Shown one piece after another: positions 1 to 7,647 of a stretch of 14,481 nucleotides of DNA. Made by a program: the position numbers and the translations under genes. The stretch's first letter is position 1. The number at the start of each line of letters is the position of its first letter. The stretch comes from DASCNA01 sp036011305. Lineage in GTDB: Bacteria; Verrucomicrobiota; Lentisphaeria; Victivallales; GWF2-38-69. Below the pieces are notes generated by a model that saw nothing but the letters and a program-made list of their open reading frames with translations, was not told the origin of the DNA and ran no database searches. The stretch lies in contig DASCNA010000191.1 in NCBI GenBank assembly GCA_036011305.1, positions 1-14,481 of the forward strand, read 5' to 3'.

Positions 1-707
1 GCAGAATATTGAGTGATATTGAGCATAAAGTATCTCAGGACAGGATTCTAAGTCTTCAATACCATATGATCAAACTCCCTCTTGTTTTCTTTACAGACTC
101 TATGATTTCTGAGTCAAAAATATCATTTGCTGATCAGTGGGATTCCGAAAGAATGGCATACGAGTATGCTGAAATGACAGGTGATCATAAATTTTTCAAA
201 ATACTTGATGAAATTTTTGAAGACAGAGTTCAGACCCAGAAAGAGTGCCTATATATATTTTACACTTGCATAGGTCTGGGATTTAAGGGTATTTACAAAA
301 ATAATCCAAAAAAACTTCAACAGATTATGTGGAAGCTGGCGGACAATATACCTGAAGCATTGACACAGAATCCTGAATTTATAATAGAGAATGACTGCCA
401 TGAGAGCAGAGAGGCAGGTAAAATTCCTTTCTTTATAACTTTCTGGCGTCCAAAGACTTTTATTATAGTAGTTGTCCTCCTTCTGTTTGTATGGATTATA
501 AGTAATATGTTCCTCTATATAAGAGCAACGGAAAAGGCAAACACGGCTTTCAAAAATGTACAGATAGAACAGTTGATTGTCAGCAAAAAGCAGCCCCAGA
601 GTACATTAAATGATTTCTCGGGTTCTATAAATCCGAAAGTCAAAGCCAAAGGTGCTGATTATATAAAGAACCGCGGTGCAAATTATATAAATAGAATTGC
701 TAACTGA
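1..707 (+). CDS. tssL: TssL (DotU/IcmH family), T6SS inner-membrane complex subunit, 5'-truncated by the window edge
   Basis: TssL joins TssM in the inner-membrane complex and presents a cytoplasmic four-helix-bundle-like domain to the baseplate. The frame is open to the window edge (first complete codon at position 3), so the TTG at 9 is probably not the true start; some tens of N-terminal residues of the family are missing upstream. What remains fits the DotU core: a FFTDSMI segment where the family has its DE-containing helix, then DQW, GDHKFFKILDE (family GGxxFFxxL) and YTCIGLGFKGIY (family YLCLxLGFxGKY). A single C-terminal membrane helix lies at about residues 149-170 counted from position 9, followed by a short, probably periplasmic, tail of about 60 residues without a peptidoglycan-binding domain. 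It stops with TGA 42 bp before tssM, the usual neighbour. Family assignment is by motif and context. Confidence 0.85.
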   Translation, partial: RILSDIEHKVSQDRILSLQYHMIKLPLVFFTDSMISESKISFADQWDSERMAYEYAEMTGDHKFFKILDEIFEDRVQTQKECLYIFYTCIGLGFKGIYKNNPKKLQQIMWKLADNIPEALTQNPEFIIENDCHESREAGKIPFFITFWRPKTFIIVVVLLLFVWIISNMFLYIRATEKANTAFKNVQIEQLIVSKKQPQSTLNDFSGSINPKVKAKGADYIKNRGANYINRIAN

Positions 708-749
708 GTTATTAATACTGAAAATTAAAATAGAGATATTAGATTCAAA

Positions 750-3700
750 ATGATTAATGGAAATACACTAAAAAATTTCGCCGGAAATATTATTTTCTCG
801 GCATGGGATTATATCAGGAGATTTGTCGTCTGGATATATGAAAAACTAATAAAAGTATCATTATGGCAGAGAGTTCTGTACATGCTTGCCGGTTTATTTC
901 TGCTTATATTGATAATATCACTCTTCTGGCTTGCTGTTAACGGCAGCCTGGCAAGCCTGCTGTTATGTATATCATTCGGAGCTCTACTGTTTATTGATAT
1001 ATTGATAATCGTTCTTTTTTATTATGATATTAAAAGTAAAAATGGAATGGAATTGTTTATTAATGAATTTAATGAAGTCAGTGGAAAGTTTTCCAGACTT
1101 ACGGAGAAGAGTGAGCTGAGTATACCATGGTTTCTTCTGCTTGGAGACAAAAATACAGGTAAAACTGAACTGGTTGAGAAAAGTGACATTCATTTTTTCA
1201 AACCAAAGGAAATCGCATCACCGGAAATACGTACATATTTCAATAAATCAATGCTCCTCTGGAAATATGATATTAACGAGCCTGAAGTAAAAACTGGTGA
1301 AGAAACAGAAACACAGGATAAAAAAGATCTGAACAATGATTTTGATACATTTCTGCAATTCTTAAGAACAAGAAAGAATCTCCTGAATCTGAATGGAATA
1401 CTGTTGTCAGTTTCGGCAGATGAACTGATCAATAATAATAAAGAGTATATTACTCAGGTCGGGAAAAAATATTCCGAACTGATAAATCATATTCAGCAGA
1501 CATTGGGTATATGTATCCCACTGCACCTCGTTGTAACAAAATCTGATAAAATATGCGGTTTTAACGAATTTGTCAGAAATCTCGAACCTAAATTTTATAA
1601 TCAGATATTCGGATGGACCAATAAACTAAACCTTGTCGGTGAAAAATTCTCTTCAAAAGATTTTCTGAATCACATGGATTCTATTGTTGAAAACACAGAA
1701 AAACAGCGATTCAGTTTTCTCCATAAATTCATATCTGAATCCTCAAAATCTGAATACTATGATACAGCTTCTTATTTCGCATTTTCAGAAAACCTTAGAA
1801 GAATATCATTAAATGTTGCGGCATTGACAGATGCAATAACTCTTGGAGTATATGCAAATTCTAGACTTCTTGAAAAGAAATACAATATTGTGCCAATGTT
1901 TGTAAGAGGAATATATTTTACTTCTGCCGAACAGAATACAGGTTTTTACGATAAATTATTTTATTCAGAGGCGAATGAAAAAGTAGAATTCAAAAGAAAA
2001 AGAGATTTTGCCGTACAGGTTCCTTCTTTGTTTATCAAACAGTTTATTGAAAATGTATTGTATAAAGACCGGGATATTTCTATGAGGATTACCAGTTTAA
2101 GAAAATCCTACAAATGGAAACGTATTGCAGGTATATCCGCTGTTTTCGGATTGTTTGCTTTTTTGATAATCTTTACTTCAATTTACTGGGTTAATGTATT
2201 CAGTTATATTTCATTTGACAAAAGTAACCTTAATACTGCAGCAAAACAGTCAGTAAGGTCTAACTTATTATATCCGTCAAAAGATGTGAGAACAGTTAAT
2301 GCCAGAAATAATTATCTCACATTACTAGATGACATGGATCAGATGAACAGCAATATTGAAACCGACAACACTGCACTTGTTGATACGGCAGTGCCTCAAA
2401 TAACTGTGCATTATACAAAACTGAATGACTATAAGATCAACCAGATATTTAATCCTGATTATTTCACTGCAGTGACCAATGAGTGGAAAAATATCAACAG
2501 TATAGTAGACAGAAAAGTAGAAGTAATACACCTCAATGATGTTAAAAGCAGATATGCTGCTGCCAGAACCAATTATTATGCTTATCTTGATCAGTATTTC
2601 ATGTACTGGAATCAAATACTGAATGAAGCATCCCAGCCTGAAGTTGTTCAATGGGATACTCTTAAAAATCAAAGGTATCAGTACTGGCAGATTGCAAACA
2701 GTTATAGAAAAACAGCTGAAGTGATAGGCAATGCTTTCAACGTTTACAGTAATGTCACAAAAGGACTGCTGACTCCTGAAAGAACCGGAGAACTTGATAT
2801 TATTCTGAAGAGCCTCGACGGAATGAATACAAACTTTGCCAATTCATTTATTCAGAATAAGGCTGTAGCTCTGATTTCATTCTGGGACAGAATATTTATT
2901 GCTCCGAACTCCATTAAATCCAGAGATATTATCTTTAGAACAAATGATGATATCCTTTACAAAGAAGCAGTATTTAAATATACACAGAAAAATCAGTACC
3001 GTAATTATTATCAAGAGTATTGGGAAGGTTTGTCTCTTATGTTTTTTCAGAGTTTGGGAGATCAGATCAGAACAAATGCTGGGGCATATATCACTGATCT
3101 TGAACATTCAAATGAGTTCCCTGTTGATACATACTGGCAGAGAAATAACGGTATGACGATTACGGAATTGAAGAAACTTGAGGATAATGTTTATAAATAC
3201 TGGCCTTCTAAATCCGCGTATCCTGAGAATACAGCATGTAACGGAAGCATAAATCTGGATCCTTCTTTTGACGAAGCTGTAAATCAGTTGAGACCAAATC
3301 TACAGGGTGATTTAATGAAAAAAGCAGTTGCCCTTAAGTCTCTTATTGTAAACATCCTTCCTGAAAATGGTAAGTCTCATACACTGAAAGTTTATCTGCT
3401 TCCTCCTGAAGATGGACAACAGGATAATACGGGAGCTGATTATTGGACTATTATGAAAATGTCTCAGGCTAAATCTCTGGAAAAAACAGTTTCTGTTAGA
3501 ACAAGGTCAAGCAACCTTGAATATCTGTGTGAACTTACTTATCCGTCAACAGGTAAAATCAGATTCGACTTTTTTAGAACTGTTGAATCATTGAAAGGAT
3601 ATAATCCTAATGCGTCACTGGCTATGAACGGAATATGGGGTCCTCTACGTCTCCTGTTTAACGGGCCAAGCAGACCGCAGGCTTTCAGAGGCGAATACTG

Positions 3701-3845
3701 GACGACATGGAAGAATGTAAAACAGATTGATGATAATACATGGATATCAAAAATTTCATTCATAAAGAATGACGGCAAAAAAGTTTCATTTTATGTCAAA
3801 CTTGTTTATTCATCAAATATCAGTTCTATAACAAAATTAACTTAA
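750..3845 (+). CDS. tssM: TssM (IcmF family), T6SS inner-membrane complex subunit
   Basis: TssM spans the inner membrane and periplasm and with TssL anchors the T6SS. The 1031-residue product is slightly short but complete. Two N-terminal membrane helices lie at about residues 42-64 and 68-92 and a third at about 456-480, as in the family, so residues ~93-455 are cytoplasmic and the rest periplasmic. The cytoplasmic domain has a Walker A motif GDKNTGKT at residues 132-139, a hydrophobic NGILLSVS strand near 214-221, and TKSD at 263-266 in the place of the family's TKxD followed by GF. An intact P-loop suggests NTP binding, although some TssM proteins work without it. The ATG at 750 is the first good start after tssL; its ribosome binding site is weak, so coupling to tssL is possible. 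No in-frame stop was seen, unlike tssF and tssG. Confidence 0.95.
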   Translation: MINGNTLKNFAGNIIFSAWDYIRRFVVWIYEKLIKVSLWQRVLYMLAGLFLLILIISLFWLAVNGSLASLLLCISFGALLFIDILIIVLFYYDIKSKNGMELFINEFNEVSGKFSRLTEKSELSIPWFLLLGDKNTGKTELVEKSDIHFFKPKEIASPEIRTYFNKSMLLWKYDINEPEVKTGEETETQDKKDLNNDFDTFLQFLRTRKNLLNLNGILLSVSADELINNNKEYITQVGKKYSELINHIQQTLGICIPLHLVVTKSDKICGFNEFVRNLEPKFYNQIFGWTNKLNLVGEKFSSKDFLNHMDSIVENTEKQRFSFLHKFISESSKSEYYDTASYFAFSENLRRISLNVAALTDAITLGVYANSRLLEKKYNIVPMFVRGIYFTSAEQNTGFYDKLFYSEANEKVEFKRKRDFAVQVPSLFIKQFIENVLYKDRDISMRITSLRKSYKWKRIAGISAVFGLFAFLIIFTSIYWVNVFSYISFDKSNLNTAAKQSVRSNLLYPSKDVRTVNARNNYLTLLDDMDQMNSNIETDNTALVDTAVPQITVHYTKLNDYKINQIFNPDYFTAVTNEWKNINSIVDRKVEVIHLNDVKSRYAAARTNYYAYLDQYFMYWNQILNEASQPEVVQWDTLKNQRYQYWQIANSYRKTAEVIGNAFNVYSNVTKGLLTPERTGELDIILKSLDGMNTNFANSFIQNKAVALISFWDRIFIAPNSIKSRDIIFRTNDDILYKEAVFKYTQKNQYRNYYQEYWEGLSLMFFQSLGDQIRTNAGAYITDLEHSNEFPVDTYWQRNNGMTITELKKLEDNVYKYWPSKSAYPENTACNGSINLDPSFDEAVNQLRPNLQGDLMKKAVALKSLIVNILPENGKSHTLKVYLLPPEDGQQDNTGADYWTIMKMSQAKSLEKTVSVRTRSSNLEYLCELTYPSTGKIRFDFFRTVESLKGYNPNASLAMNGIWGPLRLLFNGPSRPQAFRGEYWTTWKNVKQIDDNTWISKISFIKNDGKKVSFYVKLVYSSNISSITKLT

Positions 3846-3920
3846 TAATATAAAAAATAAATACTTGAAAAAATATTACTTAATTAAATAGAAATAGGGT
3901 TTTAAGTGAAGGGAAAGATT

Positions 3921-4448
3921 ATGAAAAAAAATGATTCTAAAAACGGCCAGAAGTTTATTGGCAGAAACAGAGCCCCTAGAGTTCAGATCGAATATGATGT
4001 GGAGCTTTACGGTTCTGAAAAAAAGGTTAATCTGCCGTTTATAATGGGGGTAATGTCTGATCTGTCAGGAAAATCTAATGTTGATAAAGATAAGTTCGCC
4101 AAAAGAAAATTTCTTGAAGTAGATGTTGACAATTTCGAGGAAAGAATTAGTGCTGTTAAGCCTAGAGTTGCATTTCAGGTGCCAAATACTTTAACAGGTG
4201 AAGGAAACCTGAATGTTGATTTGGAATTTGAAAGCATGGATGATTTTTCACCTGCAAAGGTTGCAGAAAAAGTAGATTCACTAAACAAGCTTTTAAACGC
4301 AAGAAAAGAGCTGTCAAATCTTGTTTCATACATGGACGGTAAAGATAATGCAGAGGAACTTGTAGGTAATATTCTTAAGGATCCTGAACTGCTGAAAAGC
4401 CTGATGGCTTCAGCAAAACCTGAAGATGAAAAATTAAGCAGTAACTAA
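3921..4448 (+). CDS. tssB: TssB (VipA), T6SS contractile sheath small subunit
   Basis: TssB pairs with TssC to build the contractile sheath around the Hcp tube. I place the start at ATG 3921, not the in-frame GTG 3906, because AAGGGA at 3910-3915 sits at the right distance upstream of the ATG. The resulting 175 residues is the usual family length. Family motifs are clear: GRNRAPRVQIEYDVELYGS near the N-terminus, then LPFIMGVMSDLSG, and KFLEVDVDNFEERI followed by KPRVAFQVPN. The C-terminal third (SPAKVAEKVDSLNKLL, then a helical tail) matches the region that intertwines with TssC. Normally tssC follows directly; here 238 bp containing a four-helix-bundle relic and a heptamer array intervene. 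Confidence 0.96.
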   Translation: MKKNDSKNGQKFIGRNRAPRVQIEYDVELYGSEKKVNLPFIMGVMSDLSGKSNVDKDKFAKRKFLEVDVDNFEERISAVKPRVAFQVPNTLTGEGNLNVDLEFESMDDFSPAKVAEKVDSLNKLLNARKELSNLVSYMDGKDNAEELVGNILKDPELLKSLMASAKPEDEKLSSN

Positions 4449-4493
4449 TATTTCAGATTTATGATTTCAGATATAAAAGGACAGGCAGGAAAA

Positions 4494-4646
4494 ATGAATC
4501 ATAACGACTTAAAAAACAGAACAAAGTTATTTGCACTTCAGGTAATTAGCATGATGTCACTTCTGTTTATTAAGTCTTTAGGAAAAGTCATTGGAAATCA
4601 GTTGTTTCCTGGTAGAACATTTCTGTTCGAAACCGCAAAAATCTAA
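4494..4646 (+). pseudogene. Relic of a four-helix-bundle / 23S rRNA intervening-sequence protein (IVP family) gene
   Basis: The 50-residue open frame starts MNHNDLKNRTKLFALQVI and continues GKVIGNQL, which resembles the start of IVP-family four-helix-bundle proteins (from memory: LKxRTKxFALxxIxL... then GxVIGxQLLRSGTSVGANYR). Those proteins are about 115-125 residues, so this is less than half. After GNQL the frame runs PGRTFLFETAKI and stops. In the +1 frame from about 4620 the codons read S-V-R-N-R-K, close to the family's SVGANYR, so a small frameshift probably helped kill the gene. A purine-rich site (AGGCAGGAAAA) precedes ATG 4494, and an upstream in-frame ATG exists at 4461. The stop lies inside an AAAATCT tandem array. 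It sits between tssB and tssC, where no gene is expected. The family match is by eye from memory; the decay is an inference. Confidence 0.7.
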
Positions 4647-4672
4647 AATCTAAAATCTAAAATCTAAAATTT
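4638..4672. repeat. Heptamer tandem array, AAAATCT x5
   Basis: Four exact copies of AAAATCT (4638-4665) and a degenerate fifth (AAAATTT) lie end to end. The array supplies the stop of the four-helix-bundle relic and ends immediately before the tssC ribosome binding site (AAAGGA, 4673-4678). Similar 7-bp-period units recur before hcp1, before tssA and before tssF. Confidence 0.95.
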
Positions 4673-4686
4673 AAAGGAATACTAAG

Positions 4687-6180
4687 ATGAGTGAAACATT
4701 AACAGAAAATCTTATGCACGAAGGTGTATTGGAAGCAAATGAGCTTGACAGACTTCTCGATGGAGCTTTTGAACCGAAAACCGATGCTGCACATGATGCA
4801 ATAACAAATGCTGTACATTCATTGGCTGAAGTTGCACTGGAAAATACAGCCGTGATCAGTGATGATACTATTAGCAGCATAAATGCTCTTATTTCTGAAA
4901 TTGACAGAATATTGAGCGAACAGGTAAACCACATTATCCATCATGAAGATTTCAGACAACTTGAAGGAAGCTGGAGAGGAATTGAATATCTTGTATCAAA
5001 TACTGAAGTGGATGAAGGTCTTAAACTAAGAGTTTTGAATACTTCTAAAAAGGAAGTATCACAGTCATTTAAAAAATATTCGGGAATATCATGGGATCAG
5101 AATCCTCTTTTTAAAAAACTGTATGAAGAAGAATTCGGCACAGCGGGAGGAGAACCTTACGGATGTCTTGTTGGTGACTATTTCTTCGACCACAAAGCTC
5201 AGGATGTTGCATTCCTTAAAGGAATTTCTCAGATAGCCGCTGCAGCACATGCTCCTTTTATAGCTGGTTCTTCACCAGAACTTCTTAATATGAGTTCATG
5301 GCAGGAATTAAGCAATCCTAGAGATCTTACAAAAATTTTCCAGACAGCTGAATATGCTCCATGGAGATCTTTCAGAGATTCTGAAAACTCTAAATATGTG
5401 GGATTGGCTATGCCTAGATTTTTAAGCAGACTGCCTTACAGCAGCAAAGAGAATCCTGTTGATGAATTTGAGTTTGAAGAAGATATTACAGGCAGCGATC
5501 ATGATAAATTTATCTGGACCAATTCAGCCTACGCTATGGCTCTTAATATTAATCAGGCATTCAAACAATACGGCTGGTGCACACAGATCAGAGGTGTTGA
5601 AAGCGGTGGTATTGTAGAAGATCTGCCATGTTTTACTTTTGGAACTGATGACGGCGGTGTTGATATGAAATGCCCTACTGAAATTGCTATTACAGACAGA
5701 AGAGAAGCTGAACTTGCAAAAGCAGGTCTGATACCTTTAGTTCACTGGAAAAATACCGACTACGCAGTATTTATAAGCGCACAGTCTCTAAATGCACCTG
5801 CTGAGTACAGAGATCCGGACGCCACAGCTAATGCTAACCTTGCTGCAAGGCTTCCTTATCTGTTTCCGGTATGCAGATTTGCACATTTCCTCAAATGTAT
5901 CGTAAGAGATAAAATCGGTACATTTACATCAAGAGATGAAATGGATGTATATCTTAATAACTGGATAAGTGACTATGTAACTCCTGATTCAAATGCATCA
6001 GCAGATACTAAAGCAAGATTTCCACTGTCAAGCGCACAGGTCGAAGTAGTTGAGGACGAATCCAATCCCGGATACTACAAAGCAGTATTCTATTTGAAAC
6101 CTCATTATCAGCTGGAAGGGCTGACAGTTTCACTAAGACTGGTATCTAAATTACCTTCAGAAAAGGACTCTAATAAATAA
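4687..6180 (+). CDS. tssC: TssC (VipB), T6SS contractile sheath large subunit
   Basis: TssC is the large sheath subunit; with TssB it forms the extended sheath that contracts to fire the Hcp tube. The 497-residue product is full length and highly canonical. Family signatures in order are RLLDGAFEP at the N-terminus, the LEGSWRGIEYLV motif near residue 92, GEPYGCLVGDYFF, FIAGSSPELL, LGMPR-like VGLAMPRFLSRLPY, CRFAHFLKCIVRDKIGTF near 395-412, and the C-terminal PGYYKAVFYLKPHYQLEGL followed by SLRLVSKLP. ATG 4687 follows AAAGGA by 8 bp. The 3' flank carries another heptamer array and then hcp1, the standard tssB-tssC-hcp order. Confidence 0.97.
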   Translation: MSETLTENLMHEGVLEANELDRLLDGAFEPKTDAAHDAITNAVHSLAEVALENTAVISDDTISSINALISEIDRILSEQVNHIIHHEDFRQLEGSWRGIEYLVSNTEVDEGLKLRVLNTSKKEVSQSFKKYSGISWDQNPLFKKLYEEEFGTAGGEPYGCLVGDYFFDHKAQDVAFLKGISQIAAAAHAPFIAGSSPELLNMSSWQELSNPRDLTKIFQTAEYAPWRSFRDSENSKYVGLAMPRFLSRLPYSSKENPVDEFEFEEDITGSDHDKFIWTNSAYAMALNINQAFKQYGWCTQIRGVESGGIVEDLPCFTFGTDDGGVDMKCPTEIAITDRREAELAKAGLIPLVHWKNTDYAVFISAQSLNAPAEYRDPDATANANLAARLPYLFPVCRFAHFLKCIVRDKIGTFTSRDEMDVYLNNWISDYVTPDSNASADTKARFPLSSAQVEVVEDESNPGYYKAVFYLKPHYQLEGLTVSLRLVSKLPSEKDSNK

Positions 6181-6205
6181 TATTAGTAATAAGTAGTAGA
6201 ACCTT

Positions 6206-6233
6206 TAGATCTTAAATCTAAGATCTGAAATCT
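6206..6233. repeat. Heptamer tandem array between tssC and hcp1 (TAGATCT, TAAATCT, AAGATCT, GAAATCT)
   Basis: Four consecutive 7-bp units ending in ATCT fill the middle of the 78-bp tssC-hcp1 gap. Units differ at the first three positions and keep the ATCT core. This is the same family as the array before tssC, in more diverged form. Confidence 0.85.
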
Positions 6234-6258
6234 AATATAAAATGAAAAGGAAAATAAA

Positions 6259-6771
6259 ATGAAATCAAATCAAGTCGCAGTATTCAACGGACCAAAGGTG
6301 AATTCAACTGTAACAGGTAATCTTAAGTCACAGAAGGCTAAAGGAGGAATCCTTTGTCACCTGAGCAATATTCCTGAAGAACCTGCAAGTAATGCAGTTT
6401 TGAAAAACGGAGAATGGACAGAGGTTTCCCACTCAGGAACTACTCCTAATGCAGGAAGCAGTTTCAGTATTGATCTTGATGGTTCAGACAACGCAACATC
6501 AACTCTTATTTCTAATTTAAGAAACAAGAAAACTATTGATGAATTAGTAGTATATGAACTTGATAACACATCAAACAAAGAACAGTTCGGATACTATTTC
6601 AGCAAAATTTTTGTCAATGGAGCAAGCTCTGGTGTTAGCACAGATGGAAGTAAAATTGTAAGACTTGCATGCTCATGTGTTTCTTTTAAACAGAAAGACA
6701 AAAGCAATAACGAACCTGTACTATGGGATTGGAATACCAATACTCATGTATACACAGGAAGCAGCAAGTAA
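6259..6771 (+). CDS. hcp: Hcp (TssD), T6SS tube protein, copy 1
   Basis: Hcp rings stack into the tube expelled by sheath contraction and can carry effectors in their lumen. The 170-residue product has typical Hcp length and secondary-structure pattern: EWTEVSHSG after the first third, then a DLDGSDNATSTLISNL segment matching the family D..S..L region, DELVVYELDN, and FGYYFSKIFV followed by KIVRLACSCVSFKQKD, the conserved late strands. Sequence similarity to classical Hcp is low, so the call leans on this pattern and on position between tssC and tssE. A purine-rich AAAAGGA (6244-6250) precedes ATG 6259. A clear paralogue lies at 8827-9333; the two share KGGI, AVLKNG, IDLDGSD, NKKT, ELVVY and LVLWDWNTN-like blocks. 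Confidence 0.85.
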   Translation: MKSNQVAVFNGPKVNSTVTGNLKSQKAKGGILCHLSNIPEEPASNAVLKNGEWTEVSHSGTTPNAGSSFSIDLDGSDNATSTLISNLRNKKTIDELVVYELDNTSNKEQFGYYFSKIFVNGASSGVSTDGSKIVRLACSCVSFKQKDKSNNEPVLWDWNTNTHVYTGSSK

Positions 6772-6783
6772 CTTACTGAATTA

Positions 6784-6859
6784 TTAATGATAAATTGTTA
6801 ATGGTTAATTACTTCAATTTTACAATTTCGGAGATCAATAATTAACAATTTATCATTAA
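6784..6859. repeat. 19-bp perfect inverted repeat upstream of tssE
   Basis: TTAATGATAAATTGTTAAT (6784-6802) has an exact reverse complement at 6841-6859 with a 38-base gap, so transcript or DNA could fold as a 19-bp AT-rich stem. A second pair, AATGGTTAATT (6800-6810) and AATTAACCATT (6875-6885), is nested outside the right arm. The arms are built from TTAAC/AATTAAC-type units. The 123-bp hcp1-tssE gap consists almost wholly of this material. Confidence 0.95.
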
Positions 6860-6894
6860 CAACTAACAATTAATAATTAACCATTGGTATAATC

Positions 6895-7410
6895 ATGATT
6901 AAGCGACAGAACAGAATATTGCCGGATCTGATCGGCAGGCTGACCGATGACCATACTGCAGCTAAGAGTGAAAGCTGCAGTGAATGGGATACATCCGTCA
7001 AGGCATATAAAGCTGTCGTTCTCAGAGATCTTATCTGGCTTCTGAATACAAATGTAACTTTCACTGAAGATGAGCTGGAAGGTTTTGAGTATGTTAAAAA
7101 TTCAACTCTTGCTTTCGGTATGAATTCATTGGCAGGTATGACATATAACGATAATAACAGAAGAATTATAGTTCAGGAAATAAGAAATACTATATCAAAA
7201 TTTGAACGCAGGATTGATTCTGCAACTCTTAAAGTGGATATGACTCAGGATTCGGGCGATACATCAGGTTTTGCGGCTAATCATAAAATTAAAATTAGAA
7301 TTTCAGGAGCATTACTCCCTCTGCAGATGGCTGAAAAAATTTACCTGAAAACAGAAATTGACGTAGAAACAGGAAAATTTGAACTGGTTAATGAAGCTAA
7401 AGGGAGTTAG
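6895..7410 (+). CDS. tssE: TssE (gp25-like), T6SS baseplate subunit
   Basis: TssE is the homologue of phage T4 gp25 and starts sheath assembly at the baseplate. The 171-residue product has the family layout: ILPDLIGRLTDD at the N-terminus (family LLDRLTDxxP), a middle with DLIWLLNTN and YVKNSTLAFGMNSLAG, then VQEIRNTISKFERRI at about 92-107, whose FERRI at 103-107 matches the family FEPRL segment, and a final KIKIRISGALL and a closing strand pair. No convincing Shine-Dalgarno site precedes ATG 6895; the upstream bases are repeat-derived AATTAACC sequence, so translation may be weak or coupled. Its TAG stop lies within the first unit of a GTTAGTT-type heptamer array. tssF and tssG often follow tssE directly; here they are about 4.3 kb downstream. 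Confidence 0.88.
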   Translation: MIKRQNRILPDLIGRLTDDHTAAKSESCSEWDTSVKAYKAVVLRDLIWLLNTNVTFTEDELEGFEYVKNSTLAFGMNSLAGMTYNDNNRRIIVQEIRNTISKFERRIDSATLKVDMTQDSGDTSGFAANHKIKIRISGALLPLQMAEKIYLKTEIDVETGKFELVNEAKGS

Positions 7411-7440
7411 TTGTCAGTTGATAGTTGTTAGTTATCAGTT
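7406..7440. repeat. Heptamer tandem array at the tssE stop (GTTAGTT type, x5)
   Basis: Five 7-bp units in register: GTTAGTT, GTCAGTT, GATAGTT, GTTAGTT, ATCAGTT. The tssE stop codon TAG (7408-7410) is part of the first unit. A short ATTAACAACTGTTAAT inverted repeat follows at 7448-7463. This type differs from the ATCT-core arrays but shares the 7-bp period. Confidence 0.9.
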
Positions 7441-7647
7441 GAGGATAATTAACAACTGTTAATTGAAATAGAAAATTGTACTAAATGTGGAGTGCGAGGC
7501 TTCTGCTGAGCCATAAATGTTGAATAAAATATAAATTATTAAATAAGGGAATGATGTCGGATATATGTTTAATGTTGAATTTAAATCTGAAATCTAAGAT
7601 CTAAAATCTGAAATTAAAAATATATCTGAAATCTAAAATAATAAAAG
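7441..7647. other. Repeat-rich tssE-tssA spacer with no convincing gene
   Basis: The spacer holds an AATTAACAACTGTTAATT partial palindrome, a GC-richer patch GGAGTGCGAGGCTTCTGC followed by TGAGCC (7489-7512; short GGCT/AGCC stem), then AAGGGA and ATG 7551 opening a 17-codon frame that ends at 7604 inside the next heptamer array. Its amino acids (MMSDICLMLNLNLKSKI) show no family I recognise. It may be the stump of a lost gene; I do not call it as coding. Confidence 0.6.
7582..7641. repeat. Heptamer array upstream of tssA (TAAATCT, GAAATCT, AAGATCT, AAAATCT, GAAATTA...)
   Basis: At least four in-register 7-bp units with an ATCT core (7582-7609), a degraded unit, then a second short run (TATATCT, GAAATCT, AAAATAA; 7621-7641) reaching almost to the tssA start. 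Same family as the arrays before tssC, hcp1 and tssF. Confidence 0.85.

Noticed and set aside
9..11. TTG at 9 as the start of tssL
   Set aside because: The frame is open to the window edge and family N-terminal residues are missing, so the real start lies upstream.
3865..3893. Promoter before tssB (TTGAAA with a TAAATA-like -10)
   Set aside because: The spacing is poor (14 bp) and the region is so AT-rich that such matches are expected by chance.
3906..3908. GTG as the tssB start
   Set aside because: The AAGGGA ribosome site lies downstream of it and is correctly placed for ATG 3921.
4494..4646. An intact small T6SS accessory protein between tssB and tssC
   Set aside because: The sequence resembles only the first part of IVP four-helix-bundle proteins and ends in a tandem repeat.
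4638..7641. CRISPR arrays
   Set aside because: Repeats are 7 bp, in direct tandem with no spacers, and no cas-like gene is present.
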